Source: Lucinisca nassula (lineage: Eukaryota; Mollusca; Bivalvia; Lucinida; Lucinidae). From it: a stretch of DNA of 64,000 nt. How positions within the stretch are numbered: position 1 is the first letter of the stretch; the number at the start of each line of letters is the position of its first letter. Under the pieces are notes generated by a model. It made no database searches, was not told where the DNA came from, and worked only from the letters and a program-made list of their open reading frames with translations. This document shows positions 13,801 through 28,800 of this stretch, piece after piece. The stretch lies in NCBI GenBank assembly GCA_963580285.1, contig OY757010.1, forward strand, positions 223,095,234 to 223,159,233. Direction: 5' to 3'. A program made the position numbers and the translations under genes.

Positions 13801-16800
13801 AACAATATGACCACTAACGAGCTCATTAAGCTAACAATGCTTTGAACAACTGGCCCCAGAAGTTGGGAACTGTGTAAAACATAACCTACCAGTGCTACTC
13901 TATCTTGTAGTTCTGTCTGTCTCTCGTCTAGTAAGCTCTTAAGTTGATCTGTCTCATTCTTCTTCTCTGTTAGTTCTTCCTGGGCCCGGCTGTATCAATA
14001 GAATGATAATGAACTGACAATAATAGCTGTCATATCAACTGTTAGTTCTTCTTGTAATATAAACTGTTAGTTCTTATTGTAATATAAACTGTTAGTTCTT
14101 CTTGAAATATAAACTGTTAGTTCTTCTTGGGCCCGGCTGTATCAATAGAATGATAATGAACTGACATTAATACTTGTTATATAAACTGTTAGTTCTTCTT
14201 CGGCCCGGCTGTATCAATAGAATGATAATGAACTGACAATAATACTTGTAATATAAACTGTTAGTTCTTCCTGGGCCCAGCTGTATCAATAGAATGATAA
14301 TGAACTGACAATAATAATTGTCATATAAACTGTTAGTTCTAACTGGGCCCCGCTGTATCAACAGATGCTGTATCAATAGAATGATAATGAACTGACAATA
14401 ATACTTGTTATATAAACTGTTAGTTCTTCCTGGGCCCAGCTGTATCAATAGAATGATAAACAACTGACAATAATACTTGTAATATAAACTGTTAGTTCTT
14501 CCTGGGCCCGGCTGTATCAATAGAATGATAATGAACTGACAATAATACTTGTAATATAAACTGTTAGTTCTTCCTGGGCCCAGCTGTATCAATAGAATGA
14601 TAATGAACTGACAATAATAATTGTCATATAAACTGTTAGTTCTAACTGGGCCCCGCTGTATCAACAGATGCTGTATCAATAGAATGATAATGAACTGACA
14701 ATAATACTTGTTATATAAACTGTTAGTTCTTCCTGGGCCCAGCTGTATCAATAGAATGATAAACAACTGACAATAATACTTGTAATATAAACTGTTAGTT
14801 CTTCCTGGGCCCGGCTGTATCAATAGAATGATAATGAACTGACAATAATACTTGTAATATAAACTGTTAGTTCTTCCTGGGCCCAGCTGTATCAATAGAA
14901 TGATAATGAACTGACAATAATAATTGTCATATAAACTGTTAGTTCTAACTGGGCCCCGCTGTATCAACAGATGCTGTAACAATAGAATGATAATGAACTG
15001 ACAATAATACTTGTAATATAAACTGTTAGTTCTTCCTGGGTCCAGCTGTAACAATAGAATAATGAACAACTGACAGTAATACTTGTTATATAAACTGTTA
15101 GTTCTTCCTGGGCCCAGATGTATCAATATAATGATAATGAACTGACAACAATACTTGATATATAAACTGTTTGTTCTTCCTGGGCCCGGCTGTATCAATA
15201 TAATGATAAACAACTGACAATAATAATTGTCATATAAACTGTTAGTTCTTACTGGGCCCCCCTGTATCAACAGATGCTGTATCAATAGAATGATAATGAA
15301 CTGAAAATAATACTTGTAATATAAACTGTTAGTTCTTCCTGGGCCCGGCTGTATCAATAATATGATAAACAACTGACAATAATAATTGTCATATAAACTG
15401 TTAGTTCTTCTGGGCCCGGCTGTATCAATAGAATAATAATGAACTAACAATAATACTTGTAATATGAACCGTTAGTTCTTCCTGGGCCCGGCTGTATCAA
15501 TAGAATAATAATGAACTGACAGTAATACTTGTAATACAAACTGTTAGTTCTTCCTGGGCCCGGCTGTATCAATAGAACGATAAACTAGAGCGAGCAGTCA
15601 ATGGCAAGCCATCGCAATTCCCCACACTTTCTCCCCCTGTGGGCGGAGCCAATTTTAATGTTGCTCACGCACGCTCTCATCATGTAAGGAAGCAATGTAC
15701 CTAATTGGGTTTCATTCTGGATAGCGATTAAGGAGGAGATAGTGTGATTGACGGATGGACAGATGGACGGAGGCGTTCACAATATCCCCAACGCTTTCTT
15801 TAAAAGTGTGGGGATAACAACTGACAGTAATACTTGTCATATAAACTGTTAGTTCTTCCTGCGGCCCGCTGTATCAATAGAATGATAATGAACGGACAAT
15901 AATACTTGTCATATAAACTGTTAGTGACAAGGAACGGACAATAATATTTGTCATATTAACTGTCTGAGCCGGGCTGTATCAACACAATGATAATGAACTG
16001 ACAATAAAACTTGTCATATAAACTGTCTGAGCCCGGCTGTATCACCACAATGATAATGAACTGACAATAAAACTTGTCATATAAACTGTCTGAGCCCGGC
16101 TGTATCAACACAATGATAATGAACTGACAATAAAACTTGTCATATAAACTGTCTGAGCCCGGCTGTATCAATACAATGATAATGAACTGACAATAAAACT
16201 TGTCATATAAACTGTCTGAGCCCGGCTGTATCAACACAATGATAATGAACTGACAATAAAACTTGTCATATAAACTGTCTGGGCCCGGCTGTATCAACAC
16301 AATGATAATGAACTGACAATAAAACTTGTCATATAAACTGTCTGAGCCCGGCTGTATCAACACAATGATAATGAACTGACAATAAAACTTGTCATATAAA
16401 CTGTCTGGGCCCGGCTGTATCAACACAATGATAATGAACTGACAATAAAACTTGTCATATAAACTGTCTGAGCCCGGCTGTATCAACATAATGATAATGA
16501 ACTGACAATAAAACTTGTCATATAAACTGTCTGGGCCCGGCTGTATCAACACATTGATAATGAACTGACAATAAAACTTGTCATATAAACTGTCTGAGCC
16601 CGGCTGTATCAACATAATGATAATGAACTGACAATAAAACTTGTCATATAAACTGTCTGGGCCCGGCTGTATCAACACAATGATAATGAACTGACAATAA
16701 AACTTGTCATATAAACTGTCTGAGCCCGGCTGTATCAACACAATGATAATGAACTGACAATAAAACTTGTCATATAAACTGTCTGAGCCCGGCTGTATCA

Positions 16801-19800
16801 ACACAATGATAATGAACTGACAATAAAACTTGTCATATAAACTGTCTGAGCCCGGCTGTATCAACATAATGATAATGAACTGACAATAAAACTTGTCATA
16901 TAAACTGTCTGAGCCCGGCTGTATCAACACAATGATAATGAACTGACAATAAAACTTGTCATATAAACTGTCTGAGCCCGGCTGTATCAACATAATGATA
17001 ATGAACTGACAATAAAACTTGTCATATAAACTGTCTGGGCCCGGCTGTATCAACACAATGATAATGAACTGACAATAAAACTTGTCATATAAACTGTCTG
17101 GGCCCGGCTGTATCAACACATTGATAATGAACTGACAATAAAACTTGTCATATAAACTTAACCCTTGTCATAATAACTTGTACCTTTGCAAACAGTGTAG
17201 GTCAAAGTCAAATGGATTCTGATCAGGATCCACACTGTTTGTCATTAAATTGCGAATTTGAAAGACTATGTTATATAAAGTAATCTGATTGGCTGATTGT
17301 CAGAAATGGGTGTAACAAAATAAATTTATTCAGCATTACATGGGCTAGCCTTTGAGCACAGTGATACTGTGGCTTTGGGATCTGAGTCACAGGTTCTATC
17401 CCTGGCTGCGCCATACCAAAGACATAACTAGAAATGTGTCCAGATGCCCCCGCCAATGGCCCCGCCTCACCCCAAAAATCCATGTTGCAACAAAATTTTC
17501 TAAGTGTGTGACCTTGTCATCAGGAACATTTGTGAGAAGTTACATTGAAATTGGTGAAAAAATGTAAGCGCTAGAGCAATGACAAAGTTTTCTAAAAATA
17601 GCCACAGTGACCTTGACCTTGAAAGTCGAACTCGCTCGAGGTATTATCATAAGGAACATTTGTGTGAAGTTATATTGAAATCAGTGAAGAAATGTAGTCG
17701 CTAGAGCGATGACAAAGTTTTTCTAAAAATAGCCACAGTGACCTTGATCTTGAAAGTCGAAATCGCTCGAGATATTGTCATAAGGAACATTTGTGTAAAG
17801 TTATATTGAAATCGGTGAAAAAATGTAAGGGCTAGACCGATGACAAAGTTTTTCTAAAAACAGCCACAGTGACCTTGACCTTGAAAGTGGAACTTGCTAG
17901 AGATATTGTCATAAGGAATATTTGTGTGAAGTAATATTGAAATTGGTGAAAAAATGTAAGCGCTTGAGCAATGACAAAGTTTTTCTAAAAATAGCCACAG
18001 TGACCTTGACCTTGAAAGTCAAACTCCTTCGAGGTATTGTCATTAGGAACATTTGTGTGAAGTTATTTTGAAACCAGTGAAGAAATGTAGGCGCTAGAGC
18101 GATGACAAAGTTTTTCTAAAAATAGCCACAGTGACCTTGACCTTGAAAGTAGAAATGGCTTGAGATATTGTCATAAGGAACATTTGTCACATTGTGTGAA
18201 GTTATATTGAAATAGATGAAGAAATGTAAGCGCTAGAGCGATGACAAAGTTTTTCTAAAAATAGCCACAGTGACCTTGACCTTGAAAGTAGAACTGGCTA
18301 GAGATATTGTCATAAGGAACATTAGTGTGAAGTTATATTGAAATAGGTGAAGAAATGTAAGCGCTAGAGCGATGACAAAGTTTTTCTAAAAATAGCCACA
18401 GTGACCTTGACCTTGAGGCCATGACCTTGAAAGTTTAAATTGCTGTGACCTTGACCTTGAGGTCATAGGCATGGGTGGGGGTATTGCTGAATAAAACATT
18501 GTACCTATATCTATCATCATATGAACCAAAGCCATCATAAAAGGTTCTACCAGGTACAAATACCTTAACTGCAGTCTTTAACATGGAAAATTTCTAAGTC
18601 CATGACCTTGACCTTGAGGCCATGGGCATGGATGAGGGTGTCGCTGAATAAAACTTTGGACCTATATCTATAATCATACCAATTATGAAACAATTCCATC
18701 AAATGGTTTGGAAAATATGAGTTCTAAAATGTTCAAGTCTACCTGTTACAAAAACCTTAACCTGAGTCTATGACATTGAAAATTTCTAAGTCTGTGACCT
18801 TGACCTTGAGATCACAGGCATGGGTGGGGGTATTGCTTAATAAAACTTTGGACTTATATCTATCATCATACCAAAGATGAACCAGTTCCATCAAATGGTT
18901 AGGAAAATATGATTTCTAAGAGTTCAGGCTCTACCTGTTACAAAAACTTTAACCTGAGGTTACAGGATCACGTACGTACGTACATACACACACACGTACA
19001 GACGGACATACACGTATGGAAAACCGAAAAACTATATGCCCCCGGCATCATATGATGCGGGGGCATAAAAACTGGCACTAGGAGTTCCAATGCTTGATGC
19101 TTGCATTATCAGATATATACTCGAGCACTTTGAAAACGCAACATCATAAGGAAAATGTAAATATTTTTTAACTCACCAATTTTTTCAAAAAACGAATTTC
19201 ATCACAAACAATATTCATCAAATGACTTTCATTTGCCACAATCACATTAGAGCTGTCCCTTCACATTAGCAGTCTACACTGCGGCAAACACACCATGTGT
19301 CAGTCAAATCTCCAGCCACATCAATATCGGGTATGCCCACCTGCGCACTGAGAGCATTCACGTAACCTGGACCGCATTGAACAACACAAACGTCGCACAG
19401 TACGTCGGGGGATGTTATCCCACTCTTGCTGAAGGGCTATCGCGAGCTGCCTCACTGTCTGTGGCGCGTTTTGACGTCCGTGTACACGACATCCCAATTC
19501 GACCCAAAGGTGTTCGATACAATTCAGATCGGGTGATTTCGACAGCCAAGGGAGAACATTGATGCCTTCTTGACGTAAAAAGTCCTGCGTCAACCTTGCC
19601 GTGTGCGGGCGGGCGTTATCGTGCTGAAATAACATGGGGTTACGTTGACGTCGCAACAATGGAACAAGCTCTGGCCGAAGAATCTCATCGACGTAACGTC
19701 TGGCGTTGAGATTTCCATGAATTATCAATAAACGCGAGCGAAAATTGTAATTGATGGCGCCCAAGACCATGACACCACCGCCTCCAAACCGGTCTCTTTC

Positions 19801-22800
19801 AACAACGCAGTTATCAGCAAACCTTTTGCCGTCACGTCGATAAACGCGTACCCGCCCGTCGGTTTGGTACAAATTGAACCTGGACTCATCGCTGAAGACG
19901 ACGTCGTGCCAGTTGACACGTCTCTGGTTATTAAGTGCAAAGTTCATGCGAAGCTGACGATGACGTCGTGTAAGTATTGGTCCGTGGTACGGACGCCGGC
20001 AACGAACACCAAATTCCTTAAGTCGTCGGGACACTGTCATACGATGAATAGGTCGCCCTGGGTTGCCAATGAAGACGGAAGCTGTTTGCGCGGCCGTCTG
20101 GAAACGATGCCGTAGGTGGAGTTGACGGATGTAATTATCCTGACGTCTTGACGTCACGAGCACTTGCCCAGGCCTGGGGCGGTCATTAACAGTTCCTGTT
20201 AACCTGACACGTTGAACGAGACGATATATTGTGGTTCTGTCAACATTAAAACGCCGAGCAATGTCCTTCTGTGAAATGCCAGCGTCCAAAAGGCCTAAAA
20301 TCCGATTCCGATTTTCGTTATTTAGCCTTGGCATGCTCAGTTTTGTAAATTTATCCAAATTTCAACCAAAAACCGATTTGAAGACAACTTTTGAAGAGAT
20401 TGAATGAAAGATATCGGTTGTACATGCGGAATTGACCATATAAACAAGGTCATATCTCGGTGTGCACATGCTACGATATCACGTGTAGTCGACCAATATT
20501 TTATCGATCTGACCACCTCATATGATTTTATTTATGGTGTATGGAATCATATATCTGCTAATATGATTTTGGATTGGGCCATTTCAAAAATATTTAAAAA
20601 ATATAATGTTGCGTTTTCAAAGTGCTTGAGTATAGTCATAGGAAGAAAAATGAATGCAGAAAAATTTGTTGTAGGATACTTTGTTGCAATAAAAGCTCTA
20701 CAGAGCTCAAGTTATTAATTTTTAATATGCAATGTTATACAGAGCTTCTTATTTGTTTTGTTTGATTTGAGGTTTAACATCTCTGTCAACACTGTATAGG
20801 TAATTTTGGAGATGTTGCTTCCCTTTCGTGGGACTTTTACCCGACCTTGCGATGAAATGACATCTCAAGCCCTGTTGCCCAAGAAACCAATAGGGTTTAT
20901 CAGCATGGACGGTCTGACTTGCATCACTTTGCCTGGGCAGGCTTAGATCCTCTAAGCGGTTTACTAGTACTCGTGTGCGGTCAGTTTCAGCTCTGCGTGG
21001 AAGCATCAGGCAGCCCATCTATTTCTTCTAGCCCCGATAGGTGGGGGCGATCAGAGCTTCTTATCATATCGTATGTATTATGGTTATACTCCTCGTTAAC
21101 CCTCTCCATGCAGATCCAAGATATTAACTTTTTTTTTAAACAGTACAGATGCAGATAAGATGGCTTCAGAAGCTTGTTGATCTGAAGCCGGCTGGTCAAG
21201 ATCTACACTGCTGTCCGTTCCCCTCTATGGGGGACATAACAGTTGACCCCAATGGGGTCGCTAAACTGTTAGGTAAGCTCAAGATACATAAGGCATCTGG
21301 GCCCGATGACCTGAATGCCAGGGTACTTAAGGAATGTAGTGCTGTAATATCTCCTGTGTTGGCCTTTATCTTCAATCAATCACTTGCCCAGGGCACTGTA
21401 CCAGATGACTGGCGACAAGCAAATGTAACCCCGGTCTATAAAAAAGGGGAAAATATGATGCAGCAAATTATAGACCAGTGTCGCTAACATGCATCTGTTG
21501 CAAAACCTTGGAGCATATATTAGTAAGCAACATCAACAAGCACTTAGCCTTTGAGAGCATTCTTGCTGACTGTCAACATGGTTTCCGGAGTCAAAGGTCT
21601 TGCGAAACGCAGCTTGTTCAATTTTACCATGACATTGTGAGCAATCTGGATGGGGCCATAAATCGTGGCCACAAACAGACTGACTTGATCATCATGGACT
21701 TTGCTAAGGCCTTTGACAAGGTACCTCACAGAAGGCTATTACATAAACTGGAGTACTATGGGATAAGAGGATCCACGCATAGGTGGATTAGCTCATGGCT
21801 CTCTGGGCGCTCACAACAAGTTGTACTTGATGGCCAAGCGTCTGATCCAGTCCCTGTTTTATCTGGAGTCCCCCAAGGTTCGGTCCTTGGACCGGTCCTT
21901 TTCTTGGTTTTCATTAATGATCTCCCCGATAATATCAGGTCATCGGTCCGTTTGTTTGCTGATGATTGTGTCCTGTATAGGAACATATATTCTCCTTCTG
22001 ACTGTTTTATTTTACAAGATGACCTGGATCAACTTGCACAGTGGGAGGCCGATTGGCAAATGAAATTCAATGTGGCCAAATGTCACTCAATGAGAGTGTC
22101 ACGACACCCTCCGGACAAGCAAATTAAGTTTGACTATACTCTTCACCAGCAAGTTTTGGAGCATGTTCAATCCGCCAAATATCTTGGTATCACCATCACT
22201 GACGATCTTGATTGGGGTCAACATATCTCAGAGATTACATCTAAAGCAACTAGGACTTTGGGATTCCTTAGACGGAACTTGGCTTTTGCATCTAGGCAGA
22301 CAAAGGATGTTGCATATAAAACATTGGTTCTCCCTCAACTCGAATATGCATCACCCATTTGGCACCCCTATGTTAAAACTCAGACTCAGCAGGTGGAGAA
22401 GGTGCAGAGGACAGCTGCTCGATGGACCTGTAGGCGATGGCGAAATAGAAGTAGCGTCGGTGACATGCTTAATGAGCTAGAGTGGCCGTCCCTGGAGGCC
22501 CGTCGTGAGCAGTCCTCTTTAACCTTCTTCTACAAGATACACTCTGATTCAGTGTCTATTGATAAAGATAGGTACTTGACCCCTGTAACACTTTCGACCC
22601 AAACAAGGGCATCAAAATTAAACGACTCACAATATCGTAGATACCAGTCCTATAGTGATGCCCTGAAGAACTCGTTTTTTCCTAGAACTATTCCCCAATG
22701 GAATAGTCTTCCCTCCTCTGCGGTGAATGCCAAGTCCGCAGAAGAGTTCAAAGCCCGCACAGTGTAAGATTGGGTCTCAGAGGTATGCGTTTTAGGATAC

Positions 22801-25800
22801 CTCTGTTATGCAGATTGTAAATAGTTTTAAGGACGCATCCAGTGCCTCTCTTTTTTTCTTTTTTTTTCAGCTAAATTCTAAATTTAGCCACCCAATCAAC
22901 TGAGGTAATGGCCAGATATGACTGACTCAGTATAAGAAGATAGATAGATAGACATTCGGCTTCGGTAAAAGTTGAAATTTTACAAGCACAAATGGCTGAA
23001 ACTTGGGGAGGAGTGTGGCATATTGAAATATTCAGTATGGTGAGGGTTTACTCTTAAAGGGAATGGGAACACCTTCAGGGGAGGCAACTCTTGCAAAAGT
23101 ATTTTTGTCTCCCATGTCAATAGGGGTCGACTCTTAAAGGAAAGAATTTGCTCCTAAGGAGGAAATTCTTTCCTTTAAGAGTAGACCCCTTTTTCTGTGG
23201 GACAAGTTGTCTCCCTTTAAAAAATGGCAGAAAAATCAGCCAGGTGTTCCCATTCCCCTTAAAGGGTAGTATTTGCTCCTGAGGAGCAAAATCTTTCTTT
23301 TAAGATAAGACTCCTCTTTTGTAGCGCTCAGTTTATATGAAAGTAAACAGAAAGTTGCAAAAGTTGCCCACTTGCAGAAACAGCTGTCAGCCAAAATATT
23401 TTATGAAAGAGGGAACATTTTAATGCATTCTGTACCAGAAACCCCAAAATGGGTAATTGGCGAACAGTGAAGACCCGGATCAGATGCCACAGGATGTGGC
23501 ATCTGATCAGTGTCTACACTGTTTGCAAAAGGTTTGGCCATTTTCCAAATAAATTTTGAAAATGGACTTTTGCTATATACAGTAAAACTTCGATGGCTCG
23601 AACACCGATGGCTCGTTTACCATGGCTGAGTCGAACCCGTTCTTGAGCCCAGAGGGAATTTCTCTTCATAAGAAAAAAGGAAGGTAATTAAGGATTTGTT
23701 TTCCTTTTTATTGTAAATGTATGCTGTGTGTACTCATTACAGCATACATTTTTGTTATAGAACACCGACAAGATGCCCTAAAAATAAGGCTGTTATGCCT
23801 CCTGGCAGTAGCCCTCATTGGCTCGAACTACCCCTGACTCGAACAGATTTTTATGGTCCAAAAGGTGTTCGAGCCATTGAAGTTCTACTGTATAAGGTTG
23901 AAGAAACTTGGTTAAACTGACTCACATCATTGTCTCCTTCATGTCCTCCATCATTTCATCTTTTGCCTTTGATTCATAAAGTGTTCTGTCTAGGTTCTTC
24001 TCCAGCTCAGAAACTTTGTCCAAGGAATCTTGGTGGGTGTCCTAGAAATTATAAGATAAAATTTCAATATCATCATCATCATCAACATCATCATCACAAG
24101 ATTGTTTTACTACCATGCAGGTACAGGGGCAACATCCACTTAAGTTGGACCCCTTCCAGGTAGCTGGCTTGCTGCATGCATGGCAGATCTCACACCAGAG
24201 CTCCAAGTTTGTCTCCAGGTCTGTCATGGGTTTGATACCTGCCAAGTCATTTTAATTATATGTTTAGGGCTTAACAGCCCAGTCAACACTATCTTAGTCA
24301 TACTGAGACCATCAAGTTACCTAACCACTTTTTTCTTGGGCAGGCTTATACATAATCAGTTACAGTATAGCGCACGTTCTTACAGTGCCAGAAACTGACA
24401 ACTGCTCTTCTTGAATCAATAGAAGGGAGAGAATGGCCATAAAAATTATTTCATGATTAATCTCCATGACAGAATGTTGTCAACTTGAGAGGTATCAAAT
24501 CCACAACTTTCAGATCACCATTCAGACATGTCTCCCACTGAGCTACTGAGGCCAGCAGTTAAGATACAAACAATTTTAGCTTTTAAGACAGTCTGTAATT
24601 ACTCTAAATACTGGGATACAAGTGTTTGAGCAAAGAAGATAAGCACAGATATTACATGATGAATCAGTTTAGTCTCAATTTCACATTTGTAATTTCCTCT
24701 CAGTTCTATCTTTTATTAACTCTTATCCGGCGCCCGCCCATAGGGGCTTGAAGAAATATATGGGCTGCATGATGCTTCCACCCAGAGCTGAATCTGGCCC
24801 GCACACTAGTACTGGTAAACAGCTTAGAGGATCTAAACCTGTCCAGGAACCGGGTGCGAGGCGGACCATCCATGCTAATAAACCCTATTGGTTCCATTGG
24901 TCGACAGGGCTTGAGATGTCATTTCATCTCGATGTCGGGTAAAAGTCCCACAAAATTGGAAGCAACGCCTCCAAAATGACTTTTATAGTGTTGACGGGGA
25001 TGTTAAACCTCAAATCAAACAAACAAAATTAACTCTTATCATGCTGTTCACGACAACCCCTATCTTTGGAATCAGAAGCCATCTGATCTGGATCTACACT
25101 GTTTGACAGTAAGTTTATGGATTTTTAGGAATAAATTACATCACGTAATCTGACTGGTTCAAAGTCAGAAATGGGTGTGGCTTAACTGAATATTCAGCAA
25201 GATAAGGGTTAAGAATTGGAAGATGACCTATAAAATTTATAAAGCTACAAAATGAAGCAAACATGTGAAGCTTTATGTTGAAGAGCACCTCTCAAGTTCT
25301 TAAAGTCACTTGATCTAAGAAAGAGCCCCTGAATAAACCCATTCAATACCAGACACCCAAAAACGCGTACCCTGGCAAACAGTGCAGGCCCAGATCAGAC
25401 GCCACAGAACGCGGCGTCTGATCAGGGCCTACACTGTTTGCACAATTTTGAGCCAATTTCCAAATAGTTTTTGAAGAAAACACAACCCGACACCCCTAAA
25501 TGTTGAAATGGACTCCTGCTTTATATAAGAAGGAAGATTCCATTTGGTACAAAAAGGGTTAAACAGTATAGGGAGTAGCAACAGTCTCAGGCATATAATT
25601 TGCTAACCCTTACCATTCTGGAAATTCAACACCTTAATGAATAAATGTAATAATTGTAAAATCCAAGCAAGAATACTTTGGTATACAGATAACCACAATA
25701 TGGAACATATCAAACACAGGTTTTCTTGGGACCAAGCTTTATTAACCCTTATCTTGCTGTTCACGACAACCCCTATCTTTGCTAAGAGTGTAGATCCAGA

Positions 25801-28800
25801 TCAGATGGCTTCTGAAGAAGCCATCTGATCAGGATCTACACTGTTTGACACTAAGTTTATGAATTTGTAGGAATAAATCACATCAAGTAATCTGATTGGT
25901 TCTAAGTCAGAGCTGGGTGTGGCTAAAATGATATTTTTAATGTAAAATTGATTTTAATTAATAATATACCTACCCATCACTACAATTATAGCCTTTTCAC
26001 CAGACGCAGGTCTGGGTCAGTCTGACAAAAAAAATCTAGCCAGAAATGCCACCGGCATGTCCCTTTTCCCGTGACCTCCCCAGCGTCGAGTCCTGATTGG
26101 TCGCTGATGTCACATGACCTATCAGACCAATAGGCAGACGATACAGGTCACGTGACCACGATTTTCGCGCCGAGAGGTCATTATTTCTTTCAGGAAAACA
26201 AATATTTCAGGCGGGGCTGGGAGGCGGGACATGCCATTGTAGTGATGGGTAGGTATATTATTAATTAAAATCAATTTTAAATTAAAAATATCATTTTAAT
26301 ATCAAATATAACTACCCATCACTACAATTATAGCCTGAATTCAAAGCAAGTGGAGGGTTGGATGAAAAATAAAGTTATACATACCTAACTCCTCCAACCT
26401 TGGTTGTTTATACCCCTTTTAAAACCATCCAATGATGGTAACGTAAGGGAGTATCCACCATGACTGCAAGGGATCCAAATCCAAAAATCACAATAAGTGG
26501 AGAAGATAAATGGACAGGAACCAGAGTCAAAATAGAAGGTTCACACCTATTCAAACAGGCTAACAAACAACCAAGGAAAATAAAATCCCGAAATAAGTGC
26601 TGCTCATAATAGATTGAGAAGCTACTAAACTACCCAAGGAATGAGTACCACTACGAATGGGAACCAAGCTCCTTAGGTGAAGGGATGAAAAGTAGCGTTG
26701 GAACATCCATTACGCAGTAAGAAAAACATTCTGAAGAAAAAACGGAGTTCCAATATGCCCAAAATGTAGAAGGTTATAACCTCATACTGTATTCTGAATG
26801 ATAATAGGGCAGAAGTGAAATAAGCATATACTGGTAGAAGCTTTATCACTTTACAAATCCACTTTGCAATCAAGGATGGTTAGAAATATATCCAAAACCC
26901 CTTGATAGGAAAGAAAAAATTCTCATGATAATCTCGAAACGTTTTAAACGTTCTAATGTATACAAAAAATTCACATTAGCTTACGATCCACGAATCCTGG
27001 AAATGACAGGACAAATAATAGTTTCAGACAAGGTGATTTATAGCCTGAAACAAAAATAGGTTGAATGAGAAGCGAAAAAGAAGTCATTGTTCTTCTCATA
27101 CCTGAAAACAACCCTCTGCAAATGGCAAAGCATGACTATAACTTCTATAAACTGAAGCAAATGTCAAATGAAATACAGCTTGACTATCAAATGAACAAAA
27201 GAAGCTGAATTCACCGGATCGTAAGGTGGTTTAGAAAAGACCACAACACTCATGCAAGATTCCATTTGGATTCAAAGTCCTGGAAACCTGTCGGCATAGT
27301 GAAAAACCCCTTTAATAAGCTGGTGATGGTAGGGTTTAATGAAAATGTGTGAAGCCGACTAAAATTTTAACATGTTCGAGATTACTGATCTGTACCCTTC
27401 TCTTAGATGAAATAGAAATTGAAGGGTAGAGAACAGACAGAAAAAGAAATCCAGTAAAAAAAAACCTCCCTAGAGGAATTGTCTGGATTTATTTCCCTTT
27501 TTCTACACCAACTAGAAAATATCTTCCATCTTCCAGAGTAAAACTTGAGAGTGGAGATCTTTCTATATTTGAAGATACACTCGGCAGAGAAACCAGAAAA
27601 GTGTTTACCTCTGGTTTGATTCCTGACAACATCTGGATGTGTAAGTAAAGCATTTCTGGATTGAAATGGAATGCTTGACCCACACCTTTTAGATATTAGA
27701 TCTGGAACTACTGGAAGACGGGTTGCAAGTCTTTAGGCTCAGAATGACTAAAAAAAACAAGATCTCTGAGGCCATATGAGGCGTAATCAGAATGGCTCGG
27801 CTTTTGGACGCTTGAATTTTTACCTAGAACTAGAGGAATTCAGTTGAATGGTGTAAACGCATATGTAAAAGATTCCCCCAATCTAGAGATTTTAAATCAA
27901 CTGCATGTTCCAGGTGATCTGAAACTGGAAACACAATGGAAGTTGATTGGAGAACCGAGTTGTTTGGACATTTGATTAAAAAAGGCCCAATAAAGGTTCT
28001 CTCCATTTGAGAAAACGCCCTGTAGAGAACGGATGGTGAACTGGTCTATAGGGGCGATCCCAATGACATAATCTGCCCTGGAGGTGTCCGACAAGGATAG
28101 ACATACCTTCCTGAAGACACCAAGTCATAATCTTCCATGTAAAAGCAAACAGGGAAGAGTAATGAGTCACTCCCTGATAAGTAGAAAAAACTACACTATG
28201 GTCATTTGTCTGGAGTAACAATAATGAAGCTGTTCCTCAGTTTGGAGCTATGAAGAACTGATAAACCAAGGAAATTTGTCTGAAGTTTCAGAATGTTTAT
28301 ACACATATACATATATACATAGCCCCGCCTAATATAGGCCCCATGTTCCCTGAACAACTAATCCCTGAGGTTCGAAGTTGGAAACCAACCTGAAAGGCTG
28401 GCATGCCAAAAAAACAAATAGGGAATAGTCTCTAAAAGAGGAGACCCCATTTGATACTGAGGGATTCATAAATCGTAGAGAGCAATCTTGATAATGGAAT
28501 TTATTGCTCCTATAGACCGTATGGTATTTCCAGTGATAATATTAGCAAAAAAAATGGAAAGGTCTAAGATGAGATTGTCCAGGGAAACTGGATCCAATTG
28601 CTAAGTTTCTAAAAAGGAGAAACAAACCCCTGACATAAATCGAAAGTTTTTCGGGGCGTGAAAAAATGGAGAAGTATCTTTGAGGTAGAATCAATTTCAA
28701 CTTCTCGATGAAGTGTATGAAATCTAAATTCACAATAACCTGTACACGTTAGGACAAGGTATGATAAACAGTATCTGGAAAGATGATGACAAAACCCATC

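Larger units (their letters stand above)
21096..23052. mobile_element. TTAA MITE, family 1, split by a LINE
   Basis: The left part starts TTAACCCTCTCCATGC and contains ACAGTACAGATGCAG and AAGATCTACACTG. The right part (22980-23052) contains GGAGTGTGGCATATTGAAAT ATTCAGTATGGTGAGGGTTTA, matching the right end of other copies. The LINE lies between, in the hairpin region. Confidence 0.5.

Noticed and set aside
14167..17119. Two long minus-strand open frames (427 and 387 codons) of NSLYDNYYCQ / DSLYDKFYCQ repeats
   Set aside because: They are translations of the 72- and 63-bp acceptor arrays, whose lengths are multiples of three. The frame is not that of exon 10 and composition is that of the repeat.
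19377..20115. Plus-strand open frames across the Tc1 element
   Set aside because: They are antisense shadows of the 345-aa transposase.
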